Source: Asterias rubens (taxonomy: Eukaryota; Echinodermata; Asteroidea; Forcipulatida; Asteriidae). From it: a stretch of DNA of 64,000 nucleotides. Position numbers and translations under genes: made by a program. Numbering within the stretch: the first letter of the stretch is position 1; every line of letters begins with the position of its first letter. This document shows positions 41,076 to 52,366 of this stretch, in pieces. The stretch spans positions 5,358,762 to 5,422,761 of the forward strand of contig NC_047064.1 in assembly GCF_902459465.1 (NCBI RefSeq). The letters are read 5' to 3'. The notes beneath the pieces are model-generated. The model did not search any database and was not told the DNA's origin. It worked only from the letters and a program-made list of their open reading frames with translations.

Positions 41076-43569
41076 CGATAATGATGATAGAAAGGTTCCC
41101 TTAAAAAGTTACTTGCTGAGGTGCTGTAGGCCTATAGTTTTTTTTAGAAATGAGTACAAGTGAGACTCTCCTGAAAACATTGCTTTGTGATGTTCACCAT
41201 CTTTGCTCAAAACCCCGACGACTAATGAAGCTGAAACTTCTACAGGTAAGTTATATCACATACATCTTCATTCACAGTGAGTAGGGATTCATAAATGGCC
41301 AAAAACTTGACCAACAAAAAGTAACAAAACCCTTTTAGGTCGGTACATTGTAGACATAAACATGTATAATCTTTCTACAGATAGTGCACCACTAAATAAG
41401 GAATATCTAACACACTAAAATGATTGAACAAAGTGCGCATTCATTGCTTACGTAATGTTTATCCGGTTAAATCACCATTACAGAGACATAATTCTGGTTA
41501 AATTTGTTGGTATAATAGTATTGTAAATCTTAACATCTGTATATCGAATAATTATAACAACTGCATAATGTATGAAATGAGCATAAACAAAAAAGATATA
41601 TTGGGCACTTTATAATCACGCACACAGCTTTTATCTTTAAGAAAGGTTTATGAAAACCAATCCGTTTATATCACCAAGATTACATGTTTAGCTAATATTG
41701 TAGTGACATGAAATCAATTTAGTTGAAATTTTTTAAACTAAGCAATCCCGTTTATCACCACCGGTATACAGATACAAATTATGACAATGTGTATTTAAAC
41801 TAAGCACAATTAAGTAATATGTGAATGAGTATTTGAAGCATAAACTTACACGAAATGCGAAACGATATCACAAGAATTTGAAAATCATGAGCATATTACT
41901 AATTACTTAAACAGTAGTAAGCCATAATACGATACAATTCTAAGGTAAAACATTTTTGATAGGACAATTTGGTTACAAGTTGATTAGTTTGTGAAATAAT
42001 AGGTTCAAGGTTCAAGGTTCATTTTATTTCCACAGTATCAAAAGACAAAAAAACAACAATATCAAACAGCAGTCAGAAGAAATCATTACAAACAATGAAA
42101 AAATAATCGTTTCACAACATAGGTTTGAAGAAATAGATGCATAACAATGTTGACACTGCGGAGGGATCCATTTAAGAAGCAAAGCTTGTAGGCAATGGTC
42201 CCTTATGACAACCATATGCATTGAGATTATAAAATAATGTCAAGTGAACCGTAGAGGTCCGTGGTCGAGTCGAGCCACCAATGAACAAAATATAACAGCA
42301 GTTCTTAATGAATTGATCTGTCAAACACAATGTTACTCACACTCATAAACAATAGTTGTGTATTGAGCAACTCAATCACAACACCATGATGGCCGTCGTT
42401 AGGCGGTACATTCAATGTAGTTAAATAAAGGTCAACTTTGTGATCTAAAGTCTCTGAAAGATTAACATGGCGTTCCGTACACATGGCGTTCCGTAACATG
42501 GCGTTCCGATATTACTAACTGAACACCCAATGACCTTAACACATTATGCCCGTTTACACCTTAGTTCAGGCCCTTTAAACGCCAAATTACACCGGAAGTT
42601 TACGTCGCTTAAAGTCGTATAATGAGTAAACTGAATATATATAATAAAAACACTTACTTAAAAGTTCTATAGCGATAGTCTTGTACATTAAAGGGGCATG
42701 TTCCCCTCCGATATTGTACTTGATTGTGCTATGAATGTAGGTGTAAAGATATTTTAAGTATAATAAAATAACTCGCATATTAATATCCCTTGATTATCAT
42801 GACATTACACTGTTCACAGGTTTGTACAGCCGAAGTTTTGTCTCCACAAAATGGCGGACCGCATATTCCGATGTTTGTAGTTTCATAAGTAGATCTTATT
42901 GTTTAAGTGTAGGCCCTATGCACTAACTCGTTACCATAAAATATAAGGAGTAATTAAAAACAGCAACATTTCCAAAGGTTTTGCAAATAAATTACTTAAA
43001 GTAAATGCGTTAGTTTTCAACTATCGTCTTAAAAACAGTTATCGGGAAAGTCGGTAAATCTACGTATATTTTACAAAGTAAATCCATGAAAATGCAAACC
43101 TCACAACCAATGAATATTTCGGTGGAAACGACCGGTATACAAAATCATCTACCTTAGAAGAAGTCAAAATTACGAAAGGTGATTGTGCCATGTCAGACCG
43201 GCGATAAAAACTATATGTAAAGTTCTCTCGTGACGCATACACCATTCTGATCAGATACAATTACGATAGCTGCAGTGTTGCCATGAAGAATATTTTGCGG
43301 AATCTGGGACATCATAATTGTAGTTAAGAAAAATAATACTTCTATTATATCATTAATACGCTATAGTATATCAAGTTTATTTGCTTCTGTCAAAAACATA
43401 CAAGACGAAAATTCAAACTTACAAAGTTAAAGATGGCACTTCAAACACAGTCTAAACACAGAGCTTTGGTTATTCCAACGTTTTGTAAACACCAATGGAA
43501 CATAATCCCGTTTAAATGTCGTTCATACTACAACATAAAATATTGGACCTTCTATTGTTTTTACGTAAA
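41076..43569. other. Intergenic, very AT-rich
   Basis: Short direct repeats GGTTCAAGGTTCAAGGTTC at 42003 precede a sequence that could be a retroelement end (TTTTATTTCCACAGTATC). CATGGCGTTCCGTA is repeated three times at 42465-42505. No coding exon recognised. Confidence 0.4.
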
Positions 43570-43800
43570 AACTAGAAGTTTGACGTCACACTTCGAGGCT
43601 CGTGAATAACGCTAGAGAGTGGCCTCAAGCCTAGGTCAATCCCCTTCCATAATCACCTTTCACCTACATTCATTTGCAGATGACCGAAAAGTGCAGCTGC
43701 CAAACGTCATCTCGGACCAATTAAAACACAGATATAGAAAGCTTACGTCTCTGCACCGTAGCCTATCCAATGAAATCACTGGTTCTGAAAAGCAAGCACC
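43570..43800. repeat. Repeat element downstream of the SNTX-FN3-AIG1 gene
   Basis: TTTGACGTCACACTTCGAGG, GTGCAGCTGCCAAACGTCAT, ACCAATTAAAACACAG and TATCCAATGAAATCACTGG match segments at 53.37-53.71 kb. It overlaps the probable 3' UTR. Confidence 0.55.
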
Positions 43801-43851
43801 TCTCTTTATCCTTGCGGTTAAAGACAGTCTACTGCGAGGTGTATGTGTTTT

Positions 43852-46800
43852 CTACTTAAACCAAGAGAACCACCCTGATCCCCTTTTCTTCTTGGCTTCG
43901 GCTCTCATGCTGGCATCGAATTTGTCGAACGGATTGTAGTTTCCTTTCTTCACTTTCCCAGTGATATCTGCCTCTTTTCGCACGTCTTCTAAGCCATGGA
44001 CTCGGTCTTGCCAGCCAGGTTTACCAGAGCGTTTCTCAGTTTCAATCAGAAGATCAATGTATTCTACCGTGCTTAGAGGGTTTGACTTCAGTGCAATCTC
44101 TTCCAAACGTGTGACGCTTTTATGCGCTTCGGCTATTAACGCAAACACGGACGCTCGGACCTTTTTCAAACTTTCCATGTGTTTTTGTATGACTTGCTGA
44201 ACTGTCAGTTTCTTCCCCGATGCATCTTTGAATCTCGCCTTAATCTCTTCGTACGTCTTCTCTTCTTCCTCTTCGTAGAATTCGAACCTGTACTGCTGAT
44301 TGAAATGAACATCCCATGAACACTTCCCTGGGCACACAGTACAGACCCCGTCGCTCATCGCCGAACAATTGACTTTATCTGCATCGTTTGCGATTAAACA
44401 AGGATAATGACAAGTGGCGTGGCATTTGCTGCAGTTGGTTATGTACTCTCCAGTTATTTCTACTTTTCTACATTTGGGAACCTTCACCGTGACTTTGAAA
44501 TCTTTATTTGCTTCGATTTGCGCTTCCTTTTCCACCAGGATTTGTTGCTCCTTTCTGAGAGATTCGTGTTGGCAGTTTGCTACCATGATCTGAGGCTGAA
44601 GGCCTTGGATTGCAGTCTCAAGACGCTTTCTCTCCTCCAACACTTCCTTCGTAAGGATAAGACTTCGAGCTTCAAGAGTCTGCACATTTTGAAAGAATGC
44701 CTTCAAACTTTCGGATCCCATGTCCCAGAACATTGTATCAATCTTTCCATGATCCTTTCCATCAGACGTTTTATCGCCACTCTGTTGATTTGGTTGTCTC
44801 ACTTCAGCAAAGAGGGCCGAATTATTAAACTTAAACACTTTCCCTGTGAAAGGGATGTCTGCCTCTTTCAGTGCAGCAATAACAGGTGGATCTTGTTGGT
44901 CTGCAAATGTTGCAAGTACAATGATGTTGCCGGCAATGTCCTTGCCAAACACCGACAAAATGGCATCGAAAACATACTGCTGTGTTTGCGTTAAACGCAC
45001 ATTCGAAGCCTGGACAACAAACCCAATAGCATCAATGTGATCGATCTCGTGATACTCCGCATCTAAGAAAAACTCACGGATCTGGTCAAAGATTTCTTTA
45101 TCTCTTTGAATGCCACGAGTATCACCGAAGCCTGGTGTGTCGATGATGGTCAGATCGTAAGGCGGATTAAGGTTTTCGTCCATCAGGGTATACGATGTGA
45201 GAACCTGTGTCTGGCTATGAGCTTGTGACGATCCGTTTCCTTCACCGACATCAACCACTTTGAACCGGTATTCATCCTCCCACTCTACTTCCAAGATGTC
45301 ATTGACCATTGCGTTGATCAGGGTGCTTTTTCCTGAACCTGTGACGCCAACAACCATGATCACTTTGCGCTCTCTTTGTATCTTAGATCCTTCACCAAAC
45401 ATGAAACTACGACTCTGGGACTTCTCACACACCTTCCTAAGAGGCAACTTCAAGATGGTCGGTTTTCCGGTTTTCGGGTCACCAGGTTGAAGTATTTTTG
45501 ACGATTTACTGACATATTTCTTGATGAGTTTGCGGGTCGTACACTCCACCGTGCTTACTTCACCTGCCCCCGCTTTCTCACAAAAGCCCAAAACTTTGAT
45601 GTTGTACCGCGTTTCAGATTTGACTCCTCTGATAACAAACTTGCATGAAGAATCGTCTGTCTTCTTTCTTACTACCCCGGGGTCGTCACCGCTGCTGTAT
45701 TCAACCTTGAAGTACTTCACTTCAGCACCAACGACAGCAGGCTTTGTCCACTTGATTTCGATCTGTGATGTTGACACCTGCTGGGCTCTTAAGCCACTTG
45801 GTGGGCCAGCAGGAAGCGTAGTGAAATGATCACTAATGTCACTAGGTATCATCTCGGGTTCCTTACCCTTCTTCACACTGCAAACTACTAACACCCTGGC
45901 ATGGTAGGTCGTATTTGGATCTAAATCGGAAATCAAACAAGGGCTGGCTCCCATGATAGCTTTCCCCTTCAGCAGATACTTCTCCCACCCACCGTCTTCA
46001 GATTTTGTAGACTGCTTGCAATTGACCACCTTGCGGTATTGTATGAAGTAGTCAACTAGCTCTACACCATGTCCTACAGTGTGAGGATCGGTCCAGGTGA
46101 TAACAACGCTAGTTGATTTGACGTCACTAACTGCAGGTTTTCCTGGCCGGCTTGCTGGACGTGTTGTACAATGATCGCTAGTGGTACTAGGTGGACTCTT
46201 GATGCCCGTCTTGTACAAGGCAACTACCTGAAATGTGTAAGTAGTATTTGCCTCCAGATTCTTAACTTTGAACTCCTTCTTGGACGATTTAATGTCGATT
46301 TCGTTGATCATGTTTCCCGCTTCCATCAACTGGATGACGAAGCTTTCAACGATTTCATCCTTTCCTATCTTACCGGGCTGTTTCCATACCAGGAGGACAC
46401 TGGAAGCAGTCACGTTTCGGAACTCGGGTTTCTCAGGCGATTTCGCCGACAGTGTAGTTGCCACAGCACTTCGCTGGCTCTCGGGGCCCACACCTGCCGA
46501 ACATACGGCACTGACTTGGAACCGTATGGACTGGTTTGGTTCTAGGTTGTCAATCATGACTTGGGTTTCCAGGCTCTTTGTTTGCATCTCTTGAGGGTCA
46601 CTTGTTTGCTCATTCTGACCTCGAAATACATTGTACTTGACAACGTATCTTTGAACATTCGACATACCATACTTCGGTTCAGTCCATGTCAGATTTATTG
46701 AGTGTTGATCGACGACGTCACACTGTGGCTTCAAAGGCTGACTTGGTGGTTGGAAGTCCTCTTGACTCAACTCGCCTTGCTCAAATAGATTCACTGTTCC

Positions 46801-48261
46801 GCCTATTCTACCACTTTTTCCTTCTGCAGATCCGGAGGGGTCGTGTTCAAATCCGGTCTCAATGAACTTGGTGCAGTCTTCTTGTTGATTGCTCTCAAAG
46901 AAATCAGCAAATAGTTTTGCCTTGAGCCTCATCTCCTTCAACACGGACGTATCGTCATACCATTGGCTATCTTCGTAAGAACCACTTTTTTTCTCTGCGA
47001 TGTACTCGGACAGCGCCCTCAAGTAACCTTCCTCTTCCCCCTTCAGTTGGAAAGTAAAGCAAACCACGTTCTCGATACTCGGGTCTATGATAATATCGTC
47101 TAAATTCTCACGAGATTTCACGATGTCTACGTTTGGGAGAAACTTGACGTAGCGTTTGACAGAATTTAACTCTTTGCGCTTACTACGTACCCAAGCATTG
47201 AGTGACTTCAGATTGAATGGTGACGAATCAACATCCCGGAACATGTCCTTGATGCGTCCCTCGCCGTCACTTCCACTCCTTACCAGGGGCAATATGTGTG
47301 CTAGCTGTTTCTTGTAGCTCGATTTGTACTCCGTCAGAAGCTTTATGTAAAACTCAAACTTCTCTTTTAACTGGGGGAAATCTTTAGACAATGGGTCGTT
47401 CGCCATCTCACGGGTTCTCGTCAAACAATCCTCTATACCTTCAAGGAAAGTCTGAGCCTGTGTAGGGAGACTGTCACTTAGAGCGCTGCAAACCCGAGCA
47501 GATCTAGGATCTATCTTGCCTAGTGGGTATAAAAATACCTTAATCGGAATGGCTTTCGTCTCAGACATTTCGGGCAAGATTGACAGAAATTGAATAACAC
47601 CTTCAACATCTGCCGGGTTGCGCTCAAGGGGCAAGTCACTATAAACCTTCCACCGAACGTGTTGGTCCCAACTGGCAGGAATATCGTCCTCTTCTTTGAC
47701 GTGGGCTGCAAGTTTGTCCACGAGTTCAGTTAGGATTTTTGCAGCATCTTCCTTTTCGTCACCCCCACAGTAATCAAACACGATAAAGGTGTTCGACCCA
47801 TACAAAATTGCCTTAACAACATGAGTGGCATTACCATGTCTTGCAAACAAGTCAGGGTCTTTGCCTTTGAGATTGGATTCTAGTGCTTTCTGCGTCAAAC
47901 ATTCAAGCTTATTGCTTGTGTTGACATGCAGAGTGAGTCGACAGCGACTATCTAAGGGCTGTCGATCATGCAGATATACTGCAGCCGCCTCAGCCTTAAC
48001 TAATCCCCCCAGAACACTTGCCTTAAGGGAAGCGTCAAGACCTAAAGCCATTGATTTGTCATCGAACGAATTTGACCGAATTACGGTGAGCTTTAATCCT
48101 TTCTGTTCCACTACTTTCAGATGATCTCCTATGGTTTCTTTGTTAATGAATACGGTACCTGTGGTAATAGCCTCATCACTACGTACGTCGTACAATGTGC
48201 CTATGCGCATTGATCTACCAAGCGTTGGTATCTCCAGTGTGCCTGAGAGGGATTCCTCCAT
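43852..48261 (-). CDS. SNTX/MACPF-like - thioredoxin-like - FN3 x4 - AIG1 GTPase protein
   Basis: 1469 residues in one uninterrupted reading frame. The N-terminal ~300 residues (start LEIPTLGRSMRIGTLYDVR) match the pore-fold-related N-terminus of the stonustoxin family, also found in many non-toxic cytosolic proteins. About 360-480 fits the SNTX thioredoxin-like domain. Four FN3 domains span about 504-906. The GTPase has P-loop GVTGSGKST (972-980), G3 DTPGFGDT (1041-1048) and TFAD where classical GTPases have TKxD, as in AIG1/septin-like proteins. A coiled-coil-prone stretch and a Cys/His cluster (NCSKC, TCHYPC, CTVCPGKC; about 1255-1312) follow. No signal peptide or membrane helix is seen and there is no B30.2 domain, so a venom role is unlikely; a cytosolic, perhaps membrane- or immunity-related GTPase is likelier. 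The ATG at 48261 is preceded by a splice acceptor 14 bases upstream. Confidence 0.85.
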   Translation of the reverse strand: MEESLSGTLEIPTLGRSMRIGTLYDVRSDEAITTGTVFINKETIGDHLKVVEQKGLKLTVIRSNSFDDKSMALGLDASLKASVLGGLVKAEAAAVYLHDRQPLDSRCRLTLHVNTSNKLECLTQKALESNLKGKDPDLFARHGNATHVVKAILYGSNTFIVFDYCGGDEKEDAAKILTELVDKLAAHVKEEDDIPASWDQHVRWKVYSDLPLERNPADVEGVIQFLSILPEMSETKAIPIKVFLYPLGKIDPRSARVCSALSDSLPTQAQTFLEGIEDCLTRTREMANDPLSKDFPQLKEKFEFYIKLLTEYKSSYKKQLAHILPLVRSGSDGEGRIKDMFRDVDSSPFNLKSLNAWVRSKRKELNSVKRYVKFLPNVDIVKSRENLDDIIIDPSIENVVCFTFQLKGEEEGYLRALSEYIAEKKSGSYEDSQWYDDTSVLKEMRLKAKLFADFFESNQQEDCTKFIETGFEHDPSGSAEGKSGRIGGTVNLFEQGELSQEDFQPPSQPLKPQCDVVDQHSINLTWTEPKYGMSNVQRYVVKYNVFRGQNEQTSDPQEMQTKSLETQVMIDNLEPNQSIRFQVSAVCSAGVGPESQRSAVATTLSAKSPEKPEFRNVTASSVLLVWKQPGKIGKDEIVESFVIQLMEAGNMINEIDIKSSKKEFKVKNLEANTTYTFQVVALYKTGIKSPPSTTSDHCTTRPASRPGKPAVSDVKSTSVVITWTDPHTVGHGVELVDYFIQYRKVVNCKQSTKSEDGGWEKYLLKGKAIMGASPCLISDLDPNTTYHARVLVVCSVKKGKEPEMIPSDISDHFTTLPAGPPSGLRAQQVSTSQIEIKWTKPAVVGAEVKYFKVEYSSGDDPGVVRKKTDDSSCKFVIRGVKSETRYNIKVLGFCEKAGAGEVSTVECTTRKLIKKYVSKSSKILQPGDPKTGKPTILKLPLRKVCEKSQSRSFMFGEGSKIQRERKVIMVVGVTGSGKSTLINAMVNDILEVEWEDEYRFKVVDVGEGNGSSQAHSQTQVLTSYTLMDENLNPPYDLTIIDTPGFGDTRGIQRDKEIFDQIREFFLDAEYHEIDHIDAIGFVVQASNVRLTQTQQYVFDAILSVFGKDIAGNIIVLATFADQQDPPVIAALKEADIPFTGKVFKFNNSALFAEVRQPNQQSGDKTSDGKDHGKIDTMFWDMGSESLKAFFQNVQTLEARSLILTKEVLEERKRLETAIQGLQPQIMVANCQHESLRKEQQILVEKEAQIEANKDFKVTVKVPKCRKVEITGEYITNCSKCHATCHYPCLIANDADKVNCSAMSDGVCTVCPGKCSWDVHFNQQYRFEFYEEEEEKTYEEIKARFKDASGKKLTVQQVIQKHMESLKKVRASVFALIAEAHKSVTRLEEIALKSNPLSTVEYIDLLIETEKRSGKPGWQDRVHGLEDVRKEADITGKVKKGNYNPFDKFDASMRAEAKKKRGSGWFSWFK

Positions 48262-48275
48262 GATGGAACGCTAGC
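43852..48275 (-). other. Coding exon of the SNTX-FN3-AIG1 gene with its splice acceptor
   Basis: On the - strand, TTTGCAG (AG at 48277-48276) precedes GCTAGCGTTCC and the ATG. The gene therefore has at least one 5' non-coding exon even though its coding sequence is unsplit. The exon's 3' end is unknown; the nearest clear AATAAA on the - strand is at about 43376-43381, some 470 bases past the stop. Confidence 0.6.
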
Positions 48276-49348
48276 CTGCAAACAAGAGTTAAAATCAAAA
48301 CAAAGAAAACAACAATAAGTTCAGTTCTAATAGATGGACATTTCAATGGGGGATACAAACAAATACACCGATGTGTGTAAGCACATGTACTCAGTACAGT
48401 GCTAACACACATCAATGTGTATAGGTAAAAACAAAATGTTCAGGTGCTATTTGCAATCAAGTCACTGTATATAAAAAAAAAAAAATAGATCACCGTTACC
48501 AAATAATTGTAATAAAAGAGTAATTTAAATTGATTACAGGAATTTCAAGTGTTACAAACTCCACGCTGATCACTGATAGTCATGGAATGAAACAATTAAT
48601 CCTTGACTAGTAACAACGCAAAAACAGTGTTGGGTATTTTTTATCAACGAACGTGATGTCACAGAATTTGTTAGTAATAAAGTCCCATTGGCTCAATTTG
48701 ACGAGCTGCTTTTTAACACAAATACTAGTTAAGCAAAAAACAACAAGGCTTAAACTGCAAAATTTTACATGGTTGTAAACAGCACATAAATATACACAAG
48801 AAAGGCACCAATGCAAATGCGTTTAGCAGAAACTAGTATTATTTTAGTTATTCGTTAAATTTTAACACCGCATTTGTTCTTCTTCATTATACCAGAAAAG
48901 AGATAACTGTCAAAATAGCATTCAACTTTTACCATTACTACTGTAAAAAAATAAACACACACACATACACACCCACACCTTCCTGCAGTAGACTGTCTCT
49001 ATCCGCAAAGACATGTATTACTTGCTTTTCAGAACAAGTGATCTCATTGGGTACCGTGCAGTGACGTATTAAGCTTTCTATTGCTGTGTTTAGATAATTT
49101 CTGCCTAAACAGCTCTATGAAATTGGCCCCTTGTCTTTTGTCGTTTAGAGACGCGTTATACTTGAACAGCGCTCAGAAGTGTACGAAAACTATTAACGCA
49201 AAACATTCCGTGTAAGTCTGAACAAAGCCATGTCAAATGGGTTCGTTAATAGCCCCTTAAATGTAAACACAAACTCATTTTCAACACTTTAAGTCGTAAA
49301 AATTCAGCTTTCTTTTCAAATCGATTGAATTTTTTTGTTTGGACTCAC

Positions 49349-49412
49349 CAGTGAGCTATTTCAATAGTTCCTTATTCCGAAGATCCGTGTAGTTGATCAG
49401 ATCTTTCTGGAA
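49349..49412 (-). other. Candidate 5' non-coding exon of the SNTX-FN3-AIG1 gene
   Basis: On the - strand a 64-base segment is bounded by an acceptor (TTTCCTATAG, AG at 49414-49413) and a donor (GTGAGT starting at 49348). It lies about 1.1 kb upstream of the coding exon in the right orientation. Other good donors on the same strand at 50041 and 50187 (both GTAAGT) could mark earlier exons, placing the promoter near 50.1-50.4 kb. RNA evidence is absent. Confidence 0.4.
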
Positions 49413-50189
49413 CTATAGGAAAGAAGAATCAATTATACCTTGTTGGTGGGTCTAGAGTAAAAAACATATCTATCCCACCCAGGGGCGTCAATCTGTATTG
49501 AAATGGGGGTGGGGGGCATCTGATATTGTGTCACCCACCCTCCAAAAGATGGGGCGGGGGGGGGGGGTGACACATGTTCCCTTGTGCCCCCCCCCCCGAT
49601 TGACGCCCATGATCCCACCCACCCGTTGCAAATGCAAACTAAATGTTAAATATCATCTTTGTGGCTGTCCCGATCTATAATTTTTACACACTTGTCTTAA
49701 ACAATCGAATGAAGAACGTTTTGAGAAAAAACACTGAGGTATGGGACAACCTTTATAGCTTTATAACTCTGGGTTAATCAACACATTTCTTATCTTTTTC
49801 ACTATTTCTTTCATTTTGTAGATACACACTTGACAGCGACTTTATTTTACTGAAGTTTAATCGAAGTCTTTTTAGAAAGACACAACACATGCTTTGACAT
49901 ACGACGTCCGCACGATGCAGATATGGAACGGAAATGCATGAATACCCAGCATTTCCAGCATTTGCGGGTAATTCCTTTTTGTACATTTTGACTGCCAATA
50001 TGGGAGCTTGATAAACCCGGTGTATATTTGCGTGTACTTACACGTGCCATTATTTCATCTAAGAGGCCGAATTGTTAATCGAAAGTTGACGTTTTGAATA
50101 TCAGTCTAAAAGTCTCTTGTGTAAATTAGAAAAGGAGTAATATGGAAAAGGTGTGATCGGCTTCCTGTGGAATTGCGTTAAACTTACCA

Positions 50190-51099
50190 GCAGGTTCCAA
50201 CTCTAGACGTGGCTGTGACTATATCAGTGATTATATCAGTGATTCGGAACGAGAAATTAGGCAGGCCCAAATCCAGAAAGAAATCTGTTGAGGACGAGAT
50301 CAAGAAAAACCGCCAGTAATACACTGTCGAACATGCGCAACGTTAGACCGATGGAAACACACCCTAAAGCATCTTCATTGGCGACGCTATAGTTTTAGTA
50401 TTAGTTGCCGTTTTGCAACATCGACTATCTCATAGGGATTAGGCAAAACGACTAGGAATTTGGTATACTGCATCTGACCAGACCTGACCTGACCTGACTA
50501 ATCCTGCAGACCTTATAACCACCCTGATGGGTAATTTACTAAGACCTGACCCGACCTCACCTGACCAGCTTTTTCCATGCCTATTTCTGATCGTCGTTCC
50601 CAAGCGAGGCAATTGGTTGCGCCACACCTGATAAGGTTGGAATCGTCCAAGTCATTTTAAAGTTTAGTTTTTGCTGTTTTTTATATTAGGCGTGTTTGGT
50701 TGACAAATTTTGGTGTATATTTTTATAATCGTGTTAACTTGTTCAAATTACAAGAATCTATGTGCAAGTTATTTGAAACCAAATGTTGAGTACATTCATA
50801 AAATGTATGCATTTTTAGTGTATCGACACAGAATATAATAACTGTGAAATCTGGACTGTTCCCTTTCTGTCGGCTTTGCTTCGTAGAATTGAATAGTCCA
50901 GATTGCACCTCATGATTATATTCTGTGTCAATGCACTTAATAATGTATCCACTATTTGCATATTATTTTTGTCATACGGAAATTCCCTGCTTTTATTTAC
51001 TGTTTTTAAAAAAAATGATCTACAGCTCATACATGGGGACCCAGTTCATTGGGGTTGAACAATGAAACAAAGAACAATAGAAACAACTGAAACTTGGCC
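50190..51099. other. Upstream flank of the SNTX-FN3-AIG1 gene
   Basis: GACCTGACCT-type short repeats at 50475-50575 and a loose inverted pair (CAGAATATAATAACTGTGAA / TTATATTCTGTG) around 50830-50930. It may hold the promoter if the donors at 50041 and 50187 are real. Confidence 0.35.
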
Positions 51100-51617
51100 A
51101 CCTAAAGTTTACAATTCCACGCAATGCACCAACCGTGTCCGCCATTGAAACTGACAGGGAACGAATATTCTGGAAACGACGCTGTGAATTATAAAGCATC
51201 GAATCCATGTTGGGCGACACGCTCTGCGGCACTTGTCAACATAAATTATGACACGTGACGTGTGTTCCACCAATCAAACGACAAGGATCAATCAGCTATG
51301 TCCCTTTTCGAATCCACGGCGTCGGCTTTGGATTCGGCTTCAGGCTCCGTGCTTTCGTCTGAAGCCCTGAGTGCGTATACGCAATTATCGAAACAACCGC
51401 GGGGCCAAGATAGCCTGAGATGAGCCGAATCTGGAGATTAGTCGTGGTTTCGAAAAGGGCCATGGTGTTGGGACACAGCAGGGTTCTCCCCCGAGTGAGA
51501 AATATTTTGCCAATGGTTTACAAGAGTGGGCCGAAACAATTAGGGGGAAATAATTTATTTTACCAGATCGATAGATAGCCTAGTCTGAGTTTGTGTAATT
51601 ATTCAGTTACTCGTTCT

Positions 51618-51820
51618 TAAAGGAACACGTTGCCTTGGATCGGTCGAGTTGGTCTTTGAAAAGCGTTTGAAACCAGTTGTAATAACATTCATATGATTAG
51701 AAAGATATTTTAAACGTAGAATATAATGATACACACAAGTAAGACTCGAAATTGCGTGGTTTTCATTTTACCTCGTCGACAAACACGGTCGGCCATTTAT
51801 GGGAGTCAATTTTGTTTTTC
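51618..51820. mobile_element. Half copy of the GGAACACGTTGCC MITE
   Basis: Only the left arm, up to the central GGCCATTTATGGGAGT, is present; it is interrupted by the MITE that begins at 51831. Confidence 0.85.
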
Positions 51821-51830
51821 AGCGATCTTG

Positions 51831-52220
51831 TTAAAGACACTGCAGACACTATTGGTAATTTTCAAAGACCAGTCTTATCACTTACTGCATCTCAACATCT
51901 GCATAAAATAACAAACCTGTGAACGTTTGAGCTCAATCGATCATCAAAGTTGGGAGATAATAATGAAAGAAAAAACACTCCCCTTGTCACACAGAGTTAT
52001 GCGCTTTCAGGTGCTTGATTTCGAGACCTCAAATTCTAAACCTGAGGTCTCGAAATCAAATTCGATGAGAATTACTTCAAAAACTACATCACTTCAGAGG
52101 GAGCCGTTTCTCACAATGTTTTATACTATCAAACTCTCTTGCTTCATTAATCGTTATACAAAGAAAGGTTTTATGCTGATAATTATTTTGAAAAGTTGCC
52201 AATAGCGTCCACTGCCTTTG
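51831..52220. mobile_element. MITE, GGCAGTGGACAC family
   Basis: Starts TTAAAGACACTGCAGACAC and ends CGTCCACTGCCTTTGA, with the family's internal palindrome GAGACCTCAAATTC / TGAGGTCTCGAAATC. It sits inside the inverted copy of the 2.16-kb unit, next to the broken palindromic MITE. Confidence 0.85.
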
Positions 52221-52288
52221 AGGGGATGCATCTTTTTATTTCAAATATCATATAAGAGTAGATAAGTCATGATCACTCTCTCATGATC

Positions 52289-52366
52289 AACCTCTCCCCA
52301 TTACTCGATACCAAGTAATAGTAATAATTATTTTGAGTAATTACTCATAGTGTCCACTGCCTTAAA
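52289..52366. mobile_element. Fragment of GGCAGTGGACAC MITE (right end)
   Basis: Contains CAACCTCTCCCCATTACTCG and ends GTGTCCACTGCCTTAAA. Confidence 0.75.

Noticed and set aside
44407-44994. 195-residue + strand ORF opposite the GTPase gene
   Set aside because: Antisense shadow of a long coding exon; no motif.
43852-48261. A venom toxin gene
   Set aside because: No signal peptide and no B30.2 domain; it carries FN3 and GTPase domains, which fits a cytosolic protein. Only the N-terminal domain family is shared with fish toxins.
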